Source: a virus. Taken from it: a stretch of 64,000 nt of DNA. The notes below the pieces were generated by a model, which saw nothing but the letters and a program-made list of their open reading frames with translations, was not told where the DNA came from and did no database searches. Both the position numbers and the translations under genes were made by a program. Positions 1 through 5,838 of the stretch are shown here, in pieces; position 1 is the first letter of the stretch; every line of letters begins with the position of its first letter. The DNA is taken from the IMG/VR virus record IMGVR_UViG_3300045141_000143, positions 1 through 64,000 of that record, one strand, 5' to 3'.

Positions 1-120
1 GCAGACCATCGGCTCGGAGCGGCTGCCAGGGCAGACCGGCATCGGCTGCCAGGGGGTGGCCAGGGCAGGGCAGACCGGCATCGGCTCGGAGCGGCTGCCA
101 GGGCAGACCGGCATCGGCTG
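1..120. repeat. Four copies of a ~30-bp direct repeat at the left edge
   Basis: The heptamer GCAGACC recurs at 1, 31, 70 and 103, each time followed by a variant of GGCATCGGCT and, in two copies, CGGAGCGGCTGCCAGG. The spacing is irregular (30, 39 and 33 bp), so this is a degenerate direct-repeat cluster. It adjoins the 27-bp array at 122. The frame running through it (56-295) encodes only low-complexity repeats and looks spurious. An origin or a repeat-driven recombination site is possible but not shown. Confidence 0.75.
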
Positions 121-121
121 G

Positions 122-202
122 CCACCCCTCAAGCGGTTATTCGGAATCCCACCCCTCAAGCGGCTATCAGGATTGCCACCCCTCAAGCGGCTATCTGATT
201 CT
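122..202. repeat. 27-bp tandem repeat, three copies
   Basis: CCACCCCTCAAGCGG starts at 122, 149 and 176, giving an exact 27-bp period. Each unit continues into CTATC or TTATT and a short variable part. The same unit, with ACGCGG in place of AAGCGG, recurs twice at 1040 and 1067, again 27 bp apart, and fragments occur at 470-530 and 755-765. Together these form a dispersed iteron-like family within the first 1.1 kb. Bases 203-307 hold no gene I can support. Confidence 0.8.
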
Positions 203-307
203 GAAACAATTGCCACACTTGGCAGATTGCCGGAATCGGTTCACTGTGCATGGTGCAAGCAATTGCCTACCGGCTATCCTGCCGGTTGTGGATAGGACAA
301 CCCTAGA

Positions 308-970
308 TTGAGCAAACCTAACATTGCCCTATTGTCTCAGAAACTGAGACAAGGGGGCGGGAATCCTGGCAGTGGTCTGCCAGCGAATCCCATACCTATG
401 ACCAGTGGGCAGAAAGCGGCTGCTACCAAAGCAGCAAACAAGCTTGCGGCATCGGGGGGGGTGGCCACCCCTGCCACCCCTGCCACCCCACAAGCGGCTA
501 TTCCCACCCCGGCCACCCCTACAGCCTTGGATCTGACTCTTGTGGTCACAGAGTCGGAATCGGGGCTGGCAGTGACTCTTGAGTGTGCCACCCCTGCGGC
601 GGAATTGCCGGAAGGCTGGAGTCCAAACCTAGCTTGGACTCTGCGGTCTGCTATCGGCTCGGAGGGGTGGGCAGGACATGAGTCGGTCACAGTCACCTTG
701 CAGGATGCCACTGCGGCCGAATTGCTAGCGGCTGCACACTCAATTCCCTATCTGCAAGCGGCTATTGAGGCGGACAGGGAGTCATCTGAGGATGACAGCC
801 TAGCTAGGACAGTATCGGCAATCTGTGCCCACTATCTGGTCAGTCGAATCCGGCTAGTGCAGCCGGATGGTACTGGGAGTCGGGAAGTGGCCAGAGGTCA
901 GTCCTATAGGGCACTGACTCAACTGACTGACACCATGCTGGCCAAGGCTTCACTTAAGGAAGTGGCCTAG
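308..970 (+). CDS. Ala/Pro/Thr-rich hypothetical protein of unusual composition
   Basis: 220 residues from a TTG at 308 (first ATG in frame at 398). The N-terminal half is rich in Ala, Pro and Thr and contains a low-complexity stretch of PATPATP type encoded by repeated CCACCCCT words. The C-terminal half is acidic and looks more like a folded domain. I do not recognise a family. Codon use is unlike the neighbours: Arg is AGA, AGG, CGG or CGA and never CGC or CGT, and CTA, ATA and TAT are common. The surrounding non-coding DNA shares this bias, so the whole segment may be recently acquired. Coding status is plausible because the frame is long and ends just before a hairpin at 995. Confidence 0.5.
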   Translation: MSKPNIALLSQKLRQGGGNPGSGLPANPIPMTSGQKAAATKAANKLAASGGVATPATPATPQAAIPTPATPTALDLTLVVTESESGLAVTLECATPAAELPEGWSPNLAWTLRSAIGSEGWAGHESVTVTLQDATAAELLAAAHSIPYLQAAIEADRESSEDDSLARTVSAICAHYLVSRIRLVQPDGTGSREVARGQSYRALTQLTDTMLAKASLKEVA

Positions 971-975
971 TCACG

Positions 976-1018
976 CACGAACGAACGAACGAACGCCGGC
1001 CAGAGCGATCTGGCCGGC
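976..1018 (+). terminator. Tetranucleotide repeat followed by a perfect hairpin
   Basis: Five tandem ACGA/GAAC units (about 976-994) are followed by the 9-bp stem GCCGGCCAG (995-1003), loop AGCGAT, and CTGGCCGGC (1010-1018), then TTTCGCTT. Position right after the stop codon at 970 suggests a transcript-end or stability hairpin, but the T-run is weak. Confidence 0.55.
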
Positions 1019-1039
1019 TTTCGCTTGTACTCCCCACAC

Positions 1040-1079
1040 GCGGCTATCAGGAACCACCCCCTACACGCGGTTATCAGGA
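1040..1079. repeat. Second array of the 27-bp repeat family
   Basis: GCGGCTATCAGGA at 1040-1052 and GCGGTTATCAGGA at 1067-1079 are 27 bp apart, each in an ACACG context with CACCCCCT between. The last four bases of the second copy begin the strong AGGAGG ribosome binding site of the gene at 1091. A 13-bp identical copy lies at 13725-13737 inside a coding region. Confidence 0.7.
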
Positions 1080-1090
1080 GGCACGCAACC

Positions 1091-1381
1091 ATGCGGGTCA
1101 CGCTTGAACGAAACCTGACGCTTCGGCGTCTGGACGGCTTTCCATTGCACGCCGAGTTGGTGCGGATCGTCTTCGTGAAAGACGATCAAGTCTACGACGT
1201 TGGCCAAGGCCCACTGCCTTGGGCCATTCGCTGGTTCAACATCCAACGCAAGTTCGCGTCGGAAGACGGGTGCCAGTTCGCATCCGTTGAGGATCACACG
1301 AACCTTGCAAAGCCTAACGATTGGTTCTGTCGAAACCCGGCGCAGAAGGCGGCGTGGGTGAAGGCCAACAAGCAACTCTGA
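1091..1381 (+). CDS. Small hypothetical protein
   Basis: 96 residues. The start is fixed by AGGAGG about 10 bases upstream of the ATG at 1091. The sequence is mixed alpha/beta in character with a conserved-looking centre (PWAIRWFNIQRKF) and a C-terminal KAAWVKANKQL. No family recognised. It is the first of the accessory genes with normal GC-rich codon use after the odd left segment, and is followed by two hairpins at 1392-1434. Confidence 0.7.
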   Translation: MRVTLERNLTLRRLDGFPLHAELVRIVFVKDDQVYDVGQGPLPWAIRWFNIQRKFASEDGCQFASVEDHTNLAKPNDWFCRNPAQKAAWVKANKQL

Positions 1382-1391
1382 CGAGGAGGCT

Positions 1392-1434
1392 AGCCAGCGT
1401 TTCGACGCTGGCTTTCCTCTGCGCCAGGCGCAGA
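1392..1434 (+). other. Two adjacent hairpins between small genes
   Basis: AGCCAGCG (1392-1399), loop TTTCGA, CGCTGGCT (1406-1413) is a perfect 8-bp stem. Directly after it TCTGCGCC, A, GGCGCAGA (1418-1434) is a perfect palindrome. Two smaller GGC/GCC hairpins follow before the gene at 1497. This tandem-hairpin design recurs between other genes of the left operon. Confidence 0.6.
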
Positions 1435-1496
1435 GTCGGCGGCAATAGTGCCGTCGTGATCGGTGGCAATCCCGCCGCCGTTTACCGGAGACAACC

Positions 1497-1763
1497 ATGT
1501 CTACAACTACGAAGGCACGTCCAAAGGACGTGACCGCAAGACGTCCTGTGTATTGGATGAGCGATGTCCCTGACCAGTGTCAGGTCACACGTAGAGCCAT
1601 CGACGGAGAGTTCGTTGACGGCGTGGTTCCAAGCTTCTCTGGGACCATGTGGGCGTGCTGGCACCCGCAAGAGTTCACGAAGCGGGGCGGCAAGTACGGG
1701 ACCGGCAGCGGGCAGCTCTTCACGCTGCAAGCGGACGGTCGCTGGCTCAAGACGCGCGGCTGA
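1497..1763 (+). CDS. Small hypothetical protein
   Basis: 88 residues, ATG preceded by CCGGAGACAACC. Basic N-terminus (residues 1-16), then an aromatic-rich region ending in GSGQLFTLQADGRWLKTRG. The pattern WHPQEF..RGGKYGTGSGQLF looks like a small beta-rich fold. No family recognised. The stop codon is 1 base ahead of the next GTG start at 1765, so the two are probably co-translated. Confidence 0.65.
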   Translation: MSTTTKARPKDVTARRPVYWMSDVPDQCQVTRRAIDGEFVDGVVPSFSGTMWACWHPQEFTKRGGKYGTGSGQLFTLQADGRWLKTRG

Positions 1764-1764
1764 C

Positions 1765-1983
1765 GTGGCCACGTCCTGGGCGCCGGAGGTCATCGCTGAT
1801 GACACTGGCAAGTGGTCGCGGAACGGCTTGCGTTTCGCCACCAAAGAGGAGGCCGACGCCAACGTGCGTGATCTCTACTCGCGTTGGACAGCGGTGCGTG
1901 AATATCGCTCGGTCGAAACGGACGATCCGGTCAACTCGAAATGGATCAGGACCGAGTCACGCCTCGCAGACGCGGCTGAGTGA
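1765..1983 (+). CDS. Conserved small phage/plasmid protein
   Basis: 72 residues from GTG at 1765. The sequence FATKEEADANVRDLYSRW, then VREYRSVETDDPVN, matches a short conserved family I know from alphaproteobacterial phages and plasmids (pattern: nglrFaT-eEA, dL-RW, RV-e-dDPVN); no function is known for it. It overlaps a longer upstream frame (from 1564) that is the shadow of the preceding gene. Followed by an 8-bp hairpin and a GCATTTGGAGA leader. Confidence 0.65.
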   Translation: MATSWAPEVIADDTGKWSRNGLRFATKEEADANVRDLYSRWTAVREYRSVETDDPVNSKWIRTESRLADAAE

Positions 1984-1991
1984 CGCAACTA

Positions 1992-2032
1992 GGCCAGCCT
2001 CGAAAGGGGCTGGCCGCATTTGGAGACGACCA
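1992..2032 (+). other. Hairpin plus GCATTTGGAGA leader
   Basis: GGCCAGCC (1992-1999), loop TCGAAAGG, GGCTGGCC (2008-2015), followed by GCATTTGGAGACGACCA and the ATG at 2033. Nearly the same hairpin-plus-leader combination precedes the genes at 8365 and 9140. Confidence 0.6.
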
Positions 2033-2239
2033 ATGGATGACGACGAAGAGACCTACGATCGGCGGATCATGTTCGCTGATCCAGGCGGCAAGTCAGCGTT
2101 GCGCGCTGCCAGCAAGCGCAATCCGCGCAACCTGCCGTGTCCAACCTGCGGCCAGCCAGATCGGCTGACGCCAGCAGATCGGGCGCAGGGCTATCAGTGC
2201 GACGAGTGCGCAGATCGCGATGAGATGGGAGGGTATTGA
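2033..2239 (+). CDS. Small zinc-ribbon protein
   Basis: 68 residues, start at 2033 supported by TTGGAGA. An acidic N-terminus (MDDDEE) leads to a C-terminal zinc ribbon: CPTCGQPDR followed 18 residues later by CDECADRDEMGGY, i.e. two CxxC pairs. Small treble-clef or ribbon proteins of this type are frequent in alphaproteobacterial phages; target unknown. The stop overlaps the next start by one base (TGATG), so translation is coupled. Confidence 0.7.
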   Translation: MDDDEETYDRRIMFADPGGKSALRAASKRNPRNLPCPTCGQPDRLTPADRAQGYQCDECADRDEMGGY

Positions 2240-2814
2240 TGGAACGTTACATGGTGACCGTGCGGCACATCGACTGCTTCACCGTTGAGGTCGAGGCCGC
2301 AGATAAGGACGCAGCGGCCGACGCTGCGGAGCAACAGATCGAACTCAACCCGCGGGACGCGGACTGGAGTGAGGTCGATGTTGAGCCTGAACTCGCAGAC
2401 GACATGAGGCTGAAGGTTATCGGCTTCGACGAGAACGGGCCTCACGATATGGGCAACCTCGATGTCGGGGAGCTGCACAACGTCATCGCTGAGGCGGTCG
2501 AGGAGCCGCAGCAACTCGAAGCAGCCTACAGGATGATCCGAGACATCCAGGACGCACTCGGCACTGCGGAGAAAGGCGAGGGCCTCGTGGAGATTGCACG
2601 CAATGCCCATCGTGCCGAGGTGGCCTTTAACTCGCAGTTGCAGTTTCCGGCGCCTGGTGCCGAAAACGCCTACGCTTTCGAGCCACACTGGTTTCGCAAG
2701 CTGCGCGAAGTCGAAGACGGCTTGCACGGCAAAGGGCGGGTACTGACCGGCGATCAGCGGCGTGACCTGGCCAACCTGATGACGCTGATACTGTCAAACG
2801 CGGTTCAGATCTGA
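2239..2814 (+). CDS. Acidic hypothetical protein
   Basis: 191 residues. ATG at 2239 with GGGAGGG upstream, overlapping the previous stop. Residues 1-60 form a likely small alpha/beta domain (MVTVRHIDCFTVEVEAADKD, then an acidic helix) of the kind seen in DpnD/PcfM-like proteins. The middle is Glu-rich, and the C-terminal third is helical (HWFRKLREVEDGLHGKG). No function assigned. The gene is directly followed by copy 1 of the two-hairpin intergenic element. Confidence 0.65.
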   Translation: MERYMVTVRHIDCFTVEVEAADKDAAADAAEQQIELNPRDADWSEVDVEPELADDMRLKVIGFDENGPHDMGNLDVGELHNVIAEAVEEPQQLEAAYRMIRDIQDALGTAEKGEGLVEIARNAHRAEVAFNSQLQFPAPGAENAYAFEPHWFRKLREVEDGLHGKGRVLTGDQRRDLANLMTLILSNAVQI

Positions 2815-2899
2815 CGTTGAGGATGGGGATGCAGCGTGGTGCACGCTGCATCTCTATGCACAACGCAAGTGCAGAACGGCAGGCGATCATGCCAGCCGT
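2812..2899 (+). ncRNA. Two-hairpin intergenic element, copy 1
   Basis: Stem I: GATGCAGCGT (2828-2837), 5-base loop, ACGCTGCATC (2843-2852), perfect 10 bp. Stem II: ACGGC-A-GGC (2876-2883), loop GATCAT, GCC-A-GCCGT (2891-2899). The flanks CTGACGTTGAGGATGGG and CTCTATGCACAACG are shared with the copy at 5740. Base changes between copies are compensated, which points to selection on structure. It is probably part of the mRNA rather than a free RNA. Confidence 0.6.
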
Positions 2900-2917
2900 A
2901 AACCACGGGATGATCCG

Positions 2918-3115
2918 ATGTATAACATCACCCATGCGGTCAAGGGCACGAAGCTCGTGATCGAAGTCGACCTGTCGCCAAAGACGTTGGCGGCAGCAAC
3001 GCCCTCCAGGAGCGGTGCGACAATGCTCGTTGCATCCACTGGCGGTTTCCAGGCTGCAACAGTGGTCGCCAACAAGGCGGTCAAGTTCGCGGTCAACGTG
3101 ACGGTGGCACGATGA
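2918..3115 (+). CDS. Conserved small phage protein
   Basis: 65 residues starting MYNITHAVKGTKLVIEVDLS and ending in a beta-rich VKFAVNVTVAR. The order KGTKLVIEVDL, then SRSGATMLVASTGGF, matches a widespread small phage family of unknown function (pattern: kG-kLvIevDl, sksGkT-lvASt-G). Start supported by position just after the stem-loop element; stop overlaps the next ATG. Confidence 0.7.
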   Translation: MYNITHAVKGTKLVIEVDLSPKTLAAATPSRSGATMLVASTGGFQAATVVANKAVKFAVNVTVAR

Positions 3116-3522
3116 CACATAAGATCGTCATCACCGATCCGGTGCGGCTACGTGCTGCCATCGAGTTCGCCAATGACATGGGCTGCCTCGAACAGTTCGG
3201 CGCTGACCTGTGTCGGCTACTGCAAGTGCTGACGTCCGACATGATCCGCTACCCCGAGAGGGGTGGCGAGATCACCTGCAACGAGGAGCGCCGTTTCAAC
3301 GCTGAGATCGTCCCTGATTGGGCACCACACTCATTCGGGTTCGCAATATGGGACACGACGAAGAGCAACGAGAAGAGCCGCGCTAACCTCGTCCTGAACG
3401 GCGGCTGGATCTACTCCGGTCCCGGCGTGCCGAGCGATGGCAGCTTTCCTTCGCTGTGCGTCAGCCTCGATGACATCAGCGGTCGGTCGCGGCCAACGCA
3501 CACTTGGCGGTGCCACACATGA
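3112..3522 (+). CDS. Conserved phage protein with NGG motif, DUF4120-like
   Basis: 136 residues. The C-terminal half contains HSFGFAIWDTTKSNEKSRANLVLNGGWIYSG in sequence order (split here: HSFGFAIW, then NLVLNGGWIYSGPG). A FGFxxWD followed by a lNGGxIY motif is characteristic of a phage family close to DUF4120; function unknown. Start overlaps the previous stop and its own stop overlaps the next start, so it belongs to a translationally coupled trio (2918-3836). Confidence 0.55.
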   Translation: MTHKIVITDPVRLRAAIEFANDMGCLEQFGADLCRLLQVLTSDMIRYPERGGEITCNEERRFNAEIVPDWAPHSFGFAIWDTTKSNEKSRANLVLNGGWIYSGPGVPSDGSFPSLCVSLDDISGRSRPTHTWRCHT

Positions 3523-3836
3523 TTGAGCGCCAGACTTACAAGGTTGGCGTCAATCGTCAGAGGCGGCGGATCTGGATCGATGGTCCCCGTCTCACTCGTG
3601 CGGGTTTCACGCCGGGTGTCCACTACTGGTCGCCGGTCTCGCTGGGTCGCATGACGCTGACACTCAGCGAGGTCGAAGGCCACACGGCACGAAGGGTATC
3701 AGGCAGGCCGGACGGAAAGCCGATTGTCGATATATCAGGCCGGGACGTGCACGCTGCATTCCCAACCTGTGCGGCGGTCGACGTTGAATTCCGGCCTGGT
3801 GTGATCTCAATCGTGCCCTCTACTCGAAACGCCTAG
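3519..3836 (+). CDS. Hypothetical protein with RRRIWIDGPRL motif
   Basis: 105 residues from ATG 3519, overlapping the preceding stop by 4 bases. N-terminal region reads YKVGVNRQRRRIWIDGPRL, then AGFTPGVHYW, followed by RRVSGRPDGKPIVDISG. This layout (basic IDG-rL-raGF, then vSgR..p-iDis) is seen as a stand-alone protein and as an N-terminal extension of some phage cytosine methyltransferases, and loosely resembles SymE/AbrB-type beta barrels. A nucleic-acid role is only a guess. Followed by copy 2 of the two-hairpin element. Confidence 0.5.
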   Translation: MIERQTYKVGVNRQRRRIWIDGPRLTRAGFTPGVHYWSPVSLGRMTLTLSEVEGHTARRVSGRPDGKPIVDISGRDVHAAFPTCAAVDVEFRPGVISIVPSTRNA

Positions 3837-3910
3837 CATGGGGATGCAGCGGCCACGGTCGCTGCATCTCTATGCGTCACGGCGCAGAACGTCAGCAATC
3901 ATGCTGACGT
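3836..3910 (+). ncRNA. Two-hairpin intergenic element, copy 2
   Basis: Stem I: GATGCAGCG (3843-3851), 8-base loop, CGCTGCATC (3860-3868). Stem II: ACGTCAGC (3889-3896), loop AATCAT, GCTGACGT (3903-3910), perfect 8 bp. The shared CTCTATGC and GCAGAACG lie between the stems. Stem II differs from copy 1 by compensated changes (ACGGC/GCCGT against ACGTC/GACGT). Confidence 0.6.
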
Positions 3911-3926
3911 AGCCTAGGACAATCGA

Positions 3927-4241
3927 ATGTCTACTGTGATTGAAGGGTGGCTCGCGAAAGCGCGGCCACATCGCTCTATGAGGTTGTCGCCTCATGAGCG
4001 GATCGTGCTGATCGCAACCAAGCGGTTCAAGCCCAGCTACGCTGGCAGTGACCGCTACCAGATGGTGCGCGCCGAGGCTGTTGAAGGTCGCCGGTGGATC
4101 ACTGACCACATACCGGGCGAGCGGTTCATCACTCGCGCGGAGTGGGCAATCGCCCGAACTGCCCTGGTCGAGAAGGGGCTGCTGACGCTGATCGGCGGCA
4201 TCACGATGGCCGGTCGCGAAGCACTGGGAGACGAGACATGA
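3927..4241 (+). CDS. Small hypothetical protein, possible winged helix
   Basis: 104 residues, ATG 3927. The arrangement LSPHERIVLIATKRF, then FITRAEWAIARTALVEKGLL, then LIGGITMAGREAL resembles a winged-helix domain, with the last part as recognition helix and wing; this is an inference from pattern only. Gene lies just after intergenic element copy 2 and its stop overlaps the start of the DUF6876 gene. Confidence 0.5.
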   Translation: MSTVIEGWLAKARPHRSMRLSPHERIVLIATKRFKPSYAGSDRYQMVRAEAVEGRRWITDHIPGERFITRAEWAIARTALVEKGLLTLIGGITMAGREALGDET

Positions 4242-4621
4242 ACTCGCAATCGTTGGAGGCCGGACTGGCACAGTTCACCGGCACCGAAAACTACACGAGG
4301 CACGGTCTGATGCGCGATCTGCTGATGACCGACGGCGTTGTGTTCCTGGCCAACGAGGCCGGGGCACACTGGCTGACGGACATCGTGGGCTCGCACCTGA
4401 TGACGAACAAGACGCTGCGGGGCGAGGAGTTCCAGTGCTGGACGCTGGTGAAGACGGGCACCGCAGCCCGCGTGTTCGCCACGGACGGCAACGAGACGGA
4501 ACTGGTCTCGCAAGACATCGAGTTCACCGACTTCCCACTCGACGAGGTCAAGCTGTTTTGCAGCAAGGCCGCGGAGTTCGGGCCGAAGTCGTGGGTTCTC
4601 ATGCTCACGTCGGAGTACTGA
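4238..4621 (+). CDS. DUF6876 family protein
   Basis: 127 residues, ATG 4238 overlapping the previous stop. The sequence FTGTENYTRHGLMRDLLMTDG, with TDGVVFLANEAGAHWLTDIV, then FQCWTLV and a late FTDFPLDEVKLFC, is the signature order of DUF6876, a family common in phages and plasmids and of unknown function. Length is as expected for the family. It sits in a run of unrelated small accessory genes. Confidence 0.75.
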   Translation: MNSQSLEAGLAQFTGTENYTRHGLMRDLLMTDGVVFLANEAGAHWLTDIVGSHLMTNKTLRGEEFQCWTLVKTGTAARVFATDGNETELVSQDIEFTDFPLDEVKLFCSKAAEFGPKSWVLMLTSEY

Positions 4622-4623
4622 CG

Positions 4624-5058
4624 ATGGGATGGTTAGTGTTGAACGGCCCGATACCCTACGGCTACACGCGAGATGAGTATCTCCGCAGGGAAATCGAGGA
4701 TCTGTCGTCCCAGGCTCGTGCCAGGGGCTGCAAGAACGAGGTGATAGCTTCGGCTTTCGTTGGCAGCGTCTGGTATGCCGCAGTGCATGTCATCAGGCCA
4801 TCGGACACCGGGCACTCGATCGATTGCACCACTGCCCTGGTCTATCTGACGCAAGGCACCGCGAAGGCCGGCTTCGGATACAAGGACATGGACGAGACGA
4901 TGGGGCCGGTAGAGGCTCAGTGCCCCGTCAAGATCCTCGACATGCTGTCGCCGGTCCACAACCTGGGCGCTGGCGAACAGGGGGCAAAATGGGCAAGCGA
5001 ATGGCGGGCACGGTGCCGCGTCTACGCAAGCCTGCCACGAGGAAGGAGGGCGTCATGA
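4624..5058 (+). CDS. DUF6927-like hypothetical protein
   Basis: 144 residues starting MGWLVLNGPIPYGYTRDEYL. Central YAAVHVIRP, then TALVYLTQG and GFGYKDMDETMGP followed by CPVKILDML; the C-terminus is ASEWRARCR. The MGWL start plus the YKDMDEtmGP and CP-iL signature matches a phage and plasmid family that I associate with DUF6927; function unknown. Overlaps the next gene by 4 bases. Confidence 0.6.
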   Translation: MGWLVLNGPIPYGYTRDEYLRREIEDLSSQARARGCKNEVIASAFVGSVWYAAVHVIRPSDTGHSIDCTTALVYLTQGTAKAGFGYKDMDETMGPVEAQCPVKILDMLSPVHNLGAGEQGAKWASEWRARCRVYASLPRGRRAS

Positions 5059-5243
5059 CGGTCTCGGACGTCTTCCACAACACCGACTGGAAGCTGCTGT
5101 CGAAGCAGAAGCTGCACCTGATCTCCGCGTGCAATCGCTTCGAGGAACTCGAAGGGCTGCTGAACTGGATCGACAGCATACAGGAAGCAGCCGAGGACGC
5201 TGGCTTCCCGGTCGTGTGGCTGACTACGGGAGAGGACAAATGA
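5055..5243 (+). CDS. Small hypothetical protein
   Basis: 62 residues, ATG 5055 preceded by the good site GGAAGGAGGG. Mostly helical, weakly acidic (SACNRFEELEGLLNWIDSIQ). No recognisable family. Both ends overlap neighbours by 4 bases (ATGA), tying it into a coupled cluster from 4624 to 5742. Confidence 0.6.
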   Translation: MTVSDVFHNTDWKLLSKQKLHLISACNRFEELEGLLNWIDSIQEAAEDAGFPVVWLTTGEDK

Positions 5244-5425
5244 ACGAGCGTTGGCAATGCAACTGCGGATCGGGCCTCGACAAGCGAGACCTGAAGGATG
5301 CACGCGGCATCTTCTGCACCTTCGTCTGCGACAAGTGCGAGCAGCGGAAGCGCAGACAATTCCGCGCGGACATCTTCGAGGATGCCTCCTACTGGCACGA
5401 TGAGCCCATCGAGGAGGACGAGTGA
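5240..5425 (+). CDS. Small zinc-binding protein
   Basis: 61 residues. Cysteines at CNCGSGLDKRD and FVCDKCEQRKRRQ form a likely zinc ribbon, followed by an acidic tail (EPIEEDE). Coupled to both neighbours by overlapping start and stop codons. Family not recognised; possibly a nucleic-acid or protein binder. Confidence 0.6.
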   Translation: MNERWQCNCGSGLDKRDLKDARGIFCTFVCDKCEQRKRRQFRADIFEDASYWHDEPIEEDE

Positions 5426-5742
5426 TGGTCGAGGAGTGGAACGTCACCAAGTTCTGCCGGGAGTGCGGCAAGCGGATGATAATCGATGATGACGGCATCG
5501 CGTATCACTTGCGGGAGGCACCGGCTGGCACTGCCGATGAAGTAGACCACGATGCGGATCGGCATCACGTTGCTCTCGATGACACCGAGGGCGAACTGAC
5601 CTGCGACGTTCCGCTCACCGAGTTGGAATGCAGGGTGCTGACGCAACTCGTGTGGAACACAACGAGCGACAAGTTCCCGGAACTGACACGCGATGTAGCC
5701 GTCAAGCTGCTCGACAAGTTCCGGGGCAATTACTTCAGCTGA
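5425..5742 (+). CDS. Acidic hypothetical protein with N-terminal CxxC
   Basis: 105 residues from ATG 5425 (TGATG overlap with the previous gene; a GTG lies one codon upstream). FCRECGKRM near the N-terminus is half of a zinc site, with later His residues (YHLRE, DRHH). The rest is acidic, ending in a helical VKLLDKFRGNYFS. No family recognised. Followed immediately by intergenic element copy 3. Confidence 0.55.
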   Translation: MVEEWNVTKFCRECGKRMIIDDDGIAYHLREAPAGTADEVDHDADRHHVALDDTEGELTCDVPLTELECRVLTQLVWNTTSDKFPELTRDVAVKLLDKFRGNYFS

Positions 5743-5821
5743 CGTTGAGGATGGGGATGCAGTGTGATGCACACTGCATCTCTATGCACAACGTGCAGAA
5801 CGTCAGTGATCCTGCTGGCGT
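5740..5821 (+). ncRNA. Two-hairpin intergenic element, copy 3
   Basis: Stem I: GATGCAGTGT (5756-5765), loop GATGC, ACACTGCATC (5771-5780), perfect 10 bp. Compared with copy 1 a C-G pair is replaced by T-A on both sides. Stem II: ACGTCAG (5800-5806), CTGGCGT (5815-5821), with one G-T pair. Shared flank CTGACGTTGAGGATGGG at 5740. It sits 17 bases ahead of the clamp gene. Confidence 0.6.
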
Positions 5822-5838
5822 AACACCAGGAGCCAATC

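Noticed and set aside
56-295. 79-residue frame with PPLKRL repeats
   Set aside because: The frame is a by-product of the 27-bp repeat, lacks a ribosome site and has no sign of a protein domain.
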